Below are positions 19,023 through 25,840 of a DNA stretch of 64,000 nt, in pieces. The stretch comes from Novimethylophilus kurashikiensis. Lineage in GTDB: Bacteria; Pseudomonadota; Gammaproteobacteria; Burkholderiales; Methylophilaceae. Positions within the stretch are counted from its first letter, which is position 1. Each line of letters opens with the position of its first letter. Location of the stretch: assembly GCF_003112435.1 (NCBI RefSeq), contig NZ_BDOQ01000002.1:186001-250000 (forward strand), read 5' to 3'. A program made the translations under genes and the position numbers. The notes beneath the pieces were generated by a model. The model was given only the letters and a program-made list of their open reading frames with translations, was not told the origin of the DNA and searched no databases.

Positions 19023-20135
19023 ATGCGACGTCCACAATTCGTTTCACTTGCTGTTACCGGTATTTCATTCCTGGCTTTAATCGGGTGTGCCGATAAAACA
19101 ATTCCTGATGCGCGCACCCAACCGCCGTTGGTGAGGGTGGGGAGTGTTGAAACGGCCTCTCCTGCATCACGCACGTTTACCGGTACGGTGGCAGCACGGG
19201 TACAAAGCGACCTGGGTTTTCGTGTTTCGGGGAAAGTCCTGGAGCGTTTGGTGGATGCTGGTCAACATGTAAAACTTGGCCAGCCTCTCATGCGCATCGA
19301 CCCCAAGGATTTGCAATTGGAGACGCAGGCACGTCTGGAGTCTGTTGCGGCGGCTAAGGCTCGGGCTGATCAAGCCGCAGAAGAGGAGATCAGGCATAGG
19401 GACTTGGTGGAGATCGGGGCCGTTTCCGCTTCAACCTACGATCAGGTCAAGGCCGCCGCAGATGCAGCCAAGGCACAACTCAATGCCGCAGAAGCACAAG
19501 CCGGCGTCGCCAGAAATGCATCCAGCTATGCCGTTTTGCTCGCGGATGCCGATGGCGTTGTCATGGAGACTTTGGCTGAACCTGGACAAGTGGTCGCCGC
19601 AGGTCAGACCGTCGTGCGGATCGCCCGATCCGGACAGCGTGAAGCCACCGTCAACTTGCCGGAAACACTGCGCCCCGTGCTGGGTTCCACAGCCCAAGCT
19701 AACCTTTTCGGCAAGGAGGTTTCCGCTCCTGCAAAACTTAGGCAGCTTTCAAGCGTGGCGGACGCGTTGACCCGCACATTTGAGGCCAGATATGTGCTGG
19801 ATGGTGCGCTAGCCGATGCCCCGCTAGGTGCCACCGTGACCATTCGCATTCCTGAAAATCGCACTACGCCGCAAAACTTTCTCCAAGTGCCGATTGGCGC
19901 AATTTTCGATGCAGGAAGCGGCACGGGGGTTTGGGTCATCGAAGGATCGCCCACGCACGTCTCCTGGCGCGCAGTGAAGGTTCAGGGACTGGATGACTCC
20001 TATGCCCGCATTGAAAGCGGTCTCAAGACAGGCGATCAGATTGTCACCCTCGGCGCCAATCTGCTGCGAGAGGGTGAAAAGGTCAGGGTGGCAGGCAGCG
20101 AAGGCACAACCCACATGGCTGGAGAAGTTCGATGA
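19023..20135 (+). CDS. RND efflux periplasmic membrane fusion lipoprotein
   Basis: 370 residues from the ATG at 19023, preceded by GGAGGGG at the right distance; an in-frame ATG at 19008 lacks this. LALIGCADK gives a lipoprotein signal. The HlyD/AcrA pattern is present: a lipoyl half-motif near residue 60 (GFRVSGKVLERLVDAGQHVKLGQ, first half), an alpha-hairpin with KARADQAAEEEIRHRDLVEIGAVSA, the second lipoyl half (ADGVVMETLAEPGQVVAAGQ) and a beta-barrel domain. It links pump and outer-membrane channel. The stop overlaps the pump start (ATGA). Confidence 0.93.
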   Translation: MRRPQFVSLAVTGISFLALIGCADKTIPDARTQPPLVRVGSVETASPASRTFTGTVAARVQSDLGFRVSGKVLERLVDAGQHVKLGQPLMRIDPKDLQLETQARLESVAAAKARADQAAEEEIRHRDLVEIGAVSASTYDQVKAAADAAKAQLNAAEAQAGVARNASSYAVLLADADGVVMETLAEPGQVVAAGQTVVRIARSGQREATVNLPETLRPVLGSTAQANLFGKEVSAPAKLRQLSSVADALTRTFEARYVLDGALADAPLGATVTIRIPENRTTPQNFLQVPIGAIFDAGSGTGVWVIEGSPTHVSWRAVKVQGLDDSYARIESGLKTGDQIVTLGANLLREGEKVRVAGSEGTTHMAGEVR

Positions 20136-23100
20136 GCGCTTTCAACTTATCCGCACTCGCCGTTCGTGAACGTTCCATCACGCTGTTCCTGATTATTTTG
20201 ATTTCATTGGCCGGTGCGATCGCCTTCTTCAAGCTGGGTCGCGCGGAAGATCCGCCGTTTACCGTCAAAACGATGACGGTGATTACGGCTTGGCCGGGCG
20301 CAACCGCGCAGGAAATGCAGGATCAGGTCGCCGAGAAAATCGAAAAGCGGATGCAGGAGTTACGCTATTACGACCGGACGGAAACCTTTACCCGGCCGGG
20401 CTTGGCGTTCACCACTGTAACTTTGCTGGACAGCACGCCGCCGTCCAAGGTGCAGGAAGAGTTTTATCAGGCACGAAAAAAGATTGGCGACGAAGTCCAT
20501 TATCTGCCCGCTGGCGTAATCGGCCCGTTGGTAAATGACGAATACTCCGATGTGACGTTTGCCCTGTTCGCACTTTCTGCCCAAGGCGAACCGCATCGAT
20601 TACTGGTGCGGGACGCCGAAAATATGCGTCAACGCCTGCTGCACGTGGCCGGTGTGAAGAAAGTCAACATTATTGGCGAGCAGCCAGAACGCATTTTCGT
20701 CTCCTTTTCGCACGACCGCCTGGCGACACTCGGTATTTCGCCGCTAGACATTTTTGCAGCACTCAATAGCCAGAATGCGCTGACCCCTGCCGGCTCTATC
20801 GACACCCAGGGGCCGCAAGTCTTTATTCGCATCGACGGCGCCTTCGACCAATTGCAGAAAATCCGCGATACGCCCATCACGGCGAAAGGACGCACACTCA
20901 AACTGTCTGATGTCGCCACCGTCGAGCGCGGCTATGAAGATCCGGCCACGTTCATGGTGCGCAACAACGGCAAGCCGGCCATCCTGCTGGGGGTCGTCAT
21001 GCGCGACGGCTGGAACGGTCGCGAGCTGGGCAAAGCCCTCGATACCGAAGTTTCTGCGATCAATGCTGAAATCCCTCAAGGAATGGGGTTGAGCAAGGTC
21101 ACCGATCAGGCCGTCAATATTGCCTCAGCTGTCGACGAGTTCATGGTCAAGTTTTTCGTGGCGCTCCTGGTGGTTATGGTCGTGAGCTTCGTGAGCATGG
21201 GCTGGCGGGTCGGACTTGTCGTGGCCGCGGCCGTGCCGTTGACGCTGGCGGCCGTCTTCGTGGTCATGGGTGCTACGGGCAAAAATTTCGACCGTATTAC
21301 CTTGGGTTCGCTGATCCTCGCGCTCGGTTTGCTCGTGGATGATGCCATTATCGCCATCGAAATGATGGTGGTGAAAATGGAGGAGGGCTACGACCGCGTT
21401 GCCGCTTCGGCCTATGCGTGGAGCCATACCGCTGCCCCCATGTTATCCGGTACCTTGGTTACTGCCATTGGTTTCATGCCGAACGGCTTTGCCCTGTCCA
21501 CGGCGGGTGAATACACCAGCAATATGTTCTGGATTGTAGGCACCGCCCTCATTGCATCCTGGGTCGTGGCGGTGGTATTCACACCTTACCTGGGGGTGAA
21601 AATGCTGCCCGACATCAAAAATATCGAAGGCGGGCATCAAGCCATTTACAACACCCCCAACTACAACCGTTTTCGCCGACTTCTGGGAAATGTCATCCGC
21701 CGGAAGTGGATAGTGGCCGCTATCGTGATCGGTGCGTTCGTCACCGCCATCCTCGGCATGAGCATCGTCAAGAAGCAATTTTTCCCGACCTCGGATCGGC
21801 CGGAGGTGTTGATCGAAGTTCAGATGCCTTACGGCACTTCCATCGAACAAACAAGTGCTGCAACAGCCAAGGTTGAAGCCTGGCTGGCGAAACAAAAAGA
21901 AGCCAAGATTGTTACGTCTTATATCGGACAAGGCGCGCCGCGCTTTTACCTGGCGATGTCACCCGAGTTGCCGGATCCTTCTTTCACAAAGATCGTGGTC
22001 AGGACAGACAATCAGGAGCAGCGGGAAGCGCTGAAGTTCAGGTTGCGCCAAGCTGTCGCTGACGGGCTCGCACCGGAAGCTCGCGTGCGTGTCACGCAAC
22101 TGGTGTTTGGTCCGTACTCGCCGTTCCCCGTCGCGTTCCGCGTCTCGGGGCCCGATCCGGAAAAGCTGCGCGAAATTGCATATCAAGTGCGGGCCGTCAT
22201 GGATGCCAGCCCCATGATGCGGACCGTAAACACGGATTGGGGTGCCAAGGCGCCTACGCTGCACTTCACGCTCCAGCAGGACCGGCTTCAAGCAGTAGGT
22301 TTGACGTCGAATAGCGTTGCGCAGCAGCTTCAGTTCTTCTTGAGCGGGTTGCCTGTGACCCTCGTTCGCGAAGACATACGCTCAGTGCAAGTAGTTGCAC
22401 GTGCGGCAGGAAATGTTCGTCTTAATCCCAGCGAAATCGGTGCATTTACCTTGGTGGGTGCGTCGGGACAACGCGTGCCATTGTCGCAAATCGGTACTGT
22501 CGAGGTCCGCATGGAAGATGCCACGTTGCGCCGTCGTGATCGTACCCCGACCATCACCGTTCGCGGCGATATCGCTGAAAATCTGCAACCGCCCGATGTG
22601 TCTACGGCCATCAAGGCACAATTGCAACCCATCATGGCGAAGTTGCCGGCTGGCTATCGTATCGACGAAGCCGGCGCGATCGAGGAGTCGGGCAAGGCGA
22701 CCAAGGCGCTGTTACCGTTGTTCCCAATCATGGTCGCGCTTACGCTGGTCATCATCATCCTGCAAGTGCGTTCGATCTCGGCAATGATGATGGTGTTCGC
22801 CACGAGCCCACTTGGATTGATCGGCGTTGTGCCCACTTTGCTTCTGTTCCAGCAGCCTTTCGGCATCAATGCCCTGGTTGGACTGATCGCGCTGTCCGGC
22901 ATTTTGATGCGCAATACCTTGATCCTGATCGGGCAGATCGAGCATAACCTCAAGGAAGGCATGGAGCGTTTTGACGCGGTGGTGGAAGCGACCGTCCAGC
23001 GAGCAAGACCTGTGATTCTTACAGCATTGGCCGCCATCCTTGCGTTTATCCCGCTCACCCATTCCGTGTTTTGGGGGACGCTGGCTTATACCCTGATCGG

Positions 23101-23194
23101 TGGCACTTTTGCAGGGACAATATTGACCTTGGTATTCCTGCCTGCGATGTACGCGATCTGGTTCAAGATCAGGCCAATTCCATCGCAAAACTGA
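20132..23194 (+). CDS. RND family efflux pump permease
   Basis: 1020 residues, typical of inner-membrane RND pumps of the HAE1 group. Twelve membrane segments in two halves with two large periplasmic loops are visible. The proton-relay motif region GLLVDDAIIAIE (paired Asp in TM4) is intact. The N-terminal sequence with KLGRAEDPPFTVKTM resembles the TriC/MexK-type branch rather than AcrB. Substrates are probably drugs, detergents or organic toxicants. It overlaps the fusion protein gene by four bases; the outer-membrane partner is the divergent gene at 16751. Confidence 0.93.
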   Translation: MSAFNLSALAVRERSITLFLIILISLAGAIAFFKLGRAEDPPFTVKTMTVITAWPGATAQEMQDQVAEKIEKRMQELRYYDRTETFTRPGLAFTTVTLLDSTPPSKVQEEFYQARKKIGDEVHYLPAGVIGPLVNDEYSDVTFALFALSAQGEPHRLLVRDAENMRQRLLHVAGVKKVNIIGEQPERIFVSFSHDRLATLGISPLDIFAALNSQNALTPAGSIDTQGPQVFIRIDGAFDQLQKIRDTPITAKGRTLKLSDVATVERGYEDPATFMVRNNGKPAILLGVVMRDGWNGRELGKALDTEVSAINAEIPQGMGLSKVTDQAVNIASAVDEFMVKFFVALLVVMVVSFVSMGWRVGLVVAAAVPLTLAAVFVVMGATGKNFDRITLGSLILALGLLVDDAIIAIEMMVVKMEEGYDRVAASAYAWSHTAAPMLSGTLVTAIGFMPNGFALSTAGEYTSNMFWIVGTALIASWVVAVVFTPYLGVKMLPDIKNIEGGHQAIYNTPNYNRFRRLLGNVIRRKWIVAAIVIGAFVTAILGMSIVKKQFFPTSDRPEVLIEVQMPYGTSIEQTSAATAKVEAWLAKQKEAKIVTSYIGQGAPRFYLAMSPELPDPSFTKIVVRTDNQEQREALKFRLRQAVADGLAPEARVRVTQLVFGPYSPFPVAFRVSGPDPEKLREIAYQVRAVMDASPMMRTVNTDWGAKAPTLHFTLQQDRLQAVGLTSNSVAQQLQFFLSGLPVTLVREDIRSVQVVARAAGNVRLNPSEIGAFTLVGASGQRVPLSQIGTVEVRMEDATLRRRDRTPTITVRGDIAENLQPPDVSTAIKAQLQPIMAKLPAGYRIDEAGAIEESGKATKALLPLFPIMVALTLVIIILQVRSISAMMMVFATSPLGLIGVVPTLLLFQQPFGINALVGLIALSGILMRNTLILIGQIEHNLKEGMERFDAVVEATVQRARPVILTALAAILAFIPLTHSVFWGTLAYTLIGGTFAGTILTLVFLPAMYAIWFKIRPIPSQN

Positions 23195-23233
23195 TCATCC
23201 CCTCATTCCAATTAACCCCTATAGGAGATACCA

Positions 23234-23545
23234 ATGGCACAACCCATGTTTGTTCTCGTACAGTTCAACGTGAAAGACTTTCCGAAATACTTCGAGCAAT
23301 ATGGCTCACTGATGAGCGCTGTGGTGGGGAAATTTGGAGGTCAGTTTCTTGCAGCTTCAGGTGATGTTGTAGTCCAAGAAGGCCAATCTAGCGGAAATCT
23401 CACCGCCATAATTCGTTTTCCTTCCAAAGAAGCGGCTACTGCAATGTATGAGTCTGAGGAATATGCGCCATTGAAGGCCAAACGCATCAACGAACTTACA
23501 GATGGCGGAAATCTGATTTTCATACCAGGCCTTGAAACAATATAA
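23234..23545 (+). CDS. Small alpha/beta-barrel protein, DUF1330-like
   Basis: 103 residues preceded by a good ribosome-binding site (AGGAGAT). The pattern FVLVQFNVKDFPKYFEQY, VVVQEGQSSGNLTAIIRFPSKEAATAMYESEEYAPLKAKR is typical of DUF1330/dimeric alpha-beta barrel proteins (first and later segments). Its biochemical role is unknown. It sits between the RND pump and the MFS gene, probably on the same transcript. Confidence 0.8.
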   Translation: MAQPMFVLVQFNVKDFPKYFEQYGSLMSAVVGKFGGQFLAASGDVVVQEGQSSGNLTAIIRFPSKEAATAMYESEEYAPLKAKRINELTDGGNLIFIPGLETI

Positions 23546-23583
23546 CCCTGATAAAAATCGCGAGGCAGGTCTTATCAAGCACC

Positions 23584-24981
23584 ATGAACTACCAACAAAA
23601 TCCGTCAGTGAATCCATGGGCTGTATTTGGCATCGCCAGTCTTGCGACGTTTTTAATATCGATTGATTCCACGATCCTGTATGCCGCATTCAGCAGCATT
23701 GCGGCAAGTTTCCCTCAAGCCACTCCTGTCAGCATATCGTGGGTGATGAATGCGTACACGATCGTTTATGCCACCAGTTTGATTCCCGCTGGCGGCATCG
23801 CTGATCGGCTAGGGAGGAAGAAAGTCTTTATGTACGGTGTCGGGCTTTTTGTCGCGGCATCATTTCTTTGTGGCATCGCGCCTAATATATATGTGTTGAT
23901 TGCCGCCCGGGTTCTTCAGGCGATTGGAGCCGCATTATTGGGGCCATCCTCCCTAGCGCTCATTTTGGAGGCGTTTCCGCAGTCCAAACGCGCTCAGGTC
24001 ATGAGCAGCTGGGGCGCTGTGGGCGCGCTTGCGGCCGCAATAGGTCCTGGCTTGGGCTCCTTCATCATCGATAGTTTGGGGTGGGAGTGGGCTTTTTTTC
24101 TGAATATTCCGGTGGGATTGTATTGTCTGCTTAAAGGGATCCCAACCCTCCATGAATCCAGAAACTCACACACTCACATTCGACTAGATGTGGCGGGCAT
24201 GTGCTTGATCATATTGTCGGTATCGTTGTTGACCACGTGCATTATTGAAATCAAATCAGCAAGTCTTTCATCGACTAGACTTCACCTGATGCTTACCACG
24301 GGTATGGGGCTGCTGGTCGCTTTTATTCTGTGGTGCAAGAAGACCACCGATCCGTTAGTCGATATGGGGCTTTTCAAAAACCCGACCTATCGGTTCGTGA
24401 ATATGGCCGCAGTCTTGTTTTCCATTGCTTTTGCAATGATGTTCTTCTCGTTCTTTTTCTTCATGACGAACATCTGGCAATACAGTTTGCCCCAGGCTGG
24501 ATTGGCGATGACCCCTGGGCCATTAAGCGTCATTCCAGTCGCCATCATAAGCGGCAAGATTGCGTCCAAAATAGGGCACAGAAGTATCCTGATAACAGGG
24601 TGCTTGATGTTCGCATCCAGTGCATTCTGGTATCTCACTATCCCGGGGCTCACACCTGACTACATCGGCAGTTGGTTACCCGCACAACTCATTACAGGCG
24701 CAGCAATTGGAATGGTGATGCCCTCATTGTCCGCTGCTGCGGTGCACAACCTGCCTAAAAAGGATTACGCGATCGGCAGTGCGATTAACCAAGCCATCAG
24801 GCAGATCGGAACAGTTGTTGGCGTAGCGATTACAGTAGTTCTTCTCGTGAATCAGCACATTCAGCTCAATGATTTTCACAAGATTTATGAGATTCAGATA
24901 GGCCTGGTGCTTGCCGCTGGGCTATTAGCGACGCGAGTAGATACAAGGCCGAAACCTGAAGAATCACGATCGGCTTTTTAA
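23584..24981 (+). CDS. MFS drug exporter, DHA2 (EmrB/QacA) family
   Basis: 465 residues with about 13-14 hydrophobic segments. The motif-A region GGIADRLGRKKVF (first loop), the motif-C-like stretch GPGLGSFI in TM5 and the early ISIDSTILYAAFSSI in TM1 place it among DHA2-family proton-driven drug exporters. The C-terminus ends abruptly after the last predicted helices with a short polar tail, so it could be slightly shortened. It is the last recognisable gene of the island. Confidence 0.88.
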   Translation: MNYQQNPSVNPWAVFGIASLATFLISIDSTILYAAFSSIAASFPQATPVSISWVMNAYTIVYATSLIPAGGIADRLGRKKVFMYGVGLFVAASFLCGIAPNIYVLIAARVLQAIGAALLGPSSLALILEAFPQSKRAQVMSSWGAVGALAAAIGPGLGSFIIDSLGWEWAFFLNIPVGLYCLLKGIPTLHESRNSHTHIRLDVAGMCLIILSVSLLTTCIIEIKSASLSSTRLHLMLTTGMGLLVAFILWCKKTTDPLVDMGLFKNPTYRFVNMAAVLFSIAFAMMFFSFFFFMTNIWQYSLPQAGLAMTPGPLSVIPVAIISGKIASKIGHRSILITGCLMFASSAFWYLTIPGLTPDYIGSWLPAQLITGAAIGMVMPSLSAAAVHNLPKKDYAIGSAINQAIRQIGTVVGVAITVVLLVNQHIQLNDFHKIYEIQIGLVLAAGLLATRVDTRPKPEESRSAF

Positions 24982-25338
24982 AATGGATTCTATAGTTGGA
25001 TTTGACTAAGTGTTGAATCAGTTTCAAAAGTGAAGGGCTTAAGGATATCTGGTAAAACTTCATGCACGATTATTAGCCGCAACCGCAATATAGATAGCTT
25101 TTTACCGAGCACGATTTGCGTACAAAGGTCCGCAGAGATGGTAAAAGTCTTTGCCAGAGCCCAAGAATTACTCGCCCATGCCGACGCCAAAAAAACGGAG
25201 AAATTCCACCGTCGAAAACCTCAAATAATTGCCCTGGCAGGATAGGACATTTGCATTTTGCATAACCTCCCTGCTATTCGATCCCCTGTTTAACTACCGA
25301 ACCAGTGACCCTCGATGAGCGGGAGTTTTTCAAAATCT
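24982..25338. other. Island right end without recognised gene
   Basis: AT-rich sequence after the MFS gene. A 71-codon frame at 25030-25245 is open, but it has no ribosome-binding site or recognisable domain; I do not call it. No integrase remnant was recognised on either strand. Confidence 0.5.
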
Positions 25339-25365
25339 ATTAGACAATTCGGTTTTATTAGACAG
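25339..25365. repeat. Right-end ATTAGACA direct repeats (candidate integrase arm sites)
   Basis: ATTAGACAA at 25339-25347 and ATTAGACAG at 25357-25365, 18 bp apart and in the same orientation, just inside the right boundary. The same 8-mer occurs twice near the left end, once inverted. Confidence 0.5.
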
Positions 25366-25402
25366 TACCGCCCCGCAAACCCTCGCCCATGGCCTAGTTC
25401 GG

Positions 25403-25440
25403 GGTGGGCGGCACTGGTTCGATCCCAGTACCGCCCACCA
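25403..25440 (+). repeat. Right boundary: tRNA-Val-derived minihelix sequence
   Basis: 25412-25440 repeats the tRNA-Val 3' end (28 of 29 bases). The bases before it, GGTGGGCGG, also resemble the tRNA 5' acceptor strand, so the whole forms a 15-bp inverted repeat with one mismatch around TTCGATC, ending in ACCA. This is what an acceptor stem fused directly to a T arm would look like: a tRNA lacking the D and anticodon arms. It is either an att copy that gained a matching arm or a tRNA gene with an internal deletion. Confidence 0.7.
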
Positions 25441-25478
25441 AGTCCCCCCTCAAGGGGACGATCGAACGAAGGCCAATC

Positions 25479-25522
25479 AACCCGCGAAATTTTCGATAAT
25501 TCGCGGGTTTTTTTGTTTTTCT
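25479..25522 (+). terminator. Rho-independent terminator, possibly the original tRNA-Val terminator
   Basis: Strong 10-bp stem AACCCGCGAA (25479-25488)/TTCGCGGGTT (25500-25509) followed by TTTTTTGTTTTT. No gene ends just before it. If the island (14869-25440) is removed in thought, this hairpin falls about 40 bases downstream of tRNA-Val, where its terminator would be expected. Confidence 0.8.
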
Positions 25523-25747
25523 TTATTTGTGTCTGTCCTGCAACAATCATTGATTAAACAATGGCGGTCCTATTAAAAATAGCGCGATCCCGCGTCAATA
25601 GCCTTTATTAGATTATTGTATTTTTTGTACATCAATAATATTCTTACGCACTGCATTTGAGTTCGGTTTAGTTTTCAACGAAACCTCGAGCTTCTCCTAA
25701 GAATCGAAATAAAACGGGGCTTGATTCGATATTGATTGGGAGATGTT

Positions 25748-25840
25748 ATGGCAGGTGCTTGTGGTCGGTTCACAACATCAAGTAAGGGCTCGGATTTTCT
25801 CGCATCTTTGACTCACGTTGAAGGGCGGGGGGTATGCTGA
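25748..25840 (+). CDS. Possible 30-residue leader peptide before the PAS-GGDEF-EAL gene
   Basis: ATG at 25748 preceded by GGGAG at 7 nt spacing; 30 codons ending in TGA at 25838-25840, which overlaps the next start codon as ATGCTGA. Such overlap allows translational coupling. The peptide (begins MAGACGRFTTSS) has no recognised motif. It may be chance; it would need comparative or expression support. Confidence 0.3.
   Translation: MAGACGRFTTSSKGSDFLASLTHVEGRGVC

Larger units (their letters stand above)
14869..25440. mobile_element. tRNA-Val-associated genomic island (efflux/detoxification), integrase lost
   Basis: About 10.6 kb between the tRNA-Val 3' end and its partial copy. The contents are accessory: hydrolase, SnoaL-like protein, OprM-type channel, TetR, membrane fusion protein, RND pump, DUF1330-like protein and MFS exporter. 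ATTAGACA repeats sit just inside both ends and resemble integrase arm sites. No integrase, excisionase or other mobility gene is visible, so the island is probably immobilised. By eye both ends are more AT-rich than the flanks. The tRNA-like right boundary could alternatively be a degenerate second tRNA gene. Confidence 0.72.

Noticed and set aside
25030-25245. 71-codon frame at the island's right end as an integrase remnant
   Set aside because: No recombinase motif, no ribosome-binding site and AT-rich random-looking sequence.
25749-25765. TGGCAGG..TTGT before the 959-residue sensor gene as a sigma-54 promoter
   Set aside because: Spacing is short and the -12 GC is missing.
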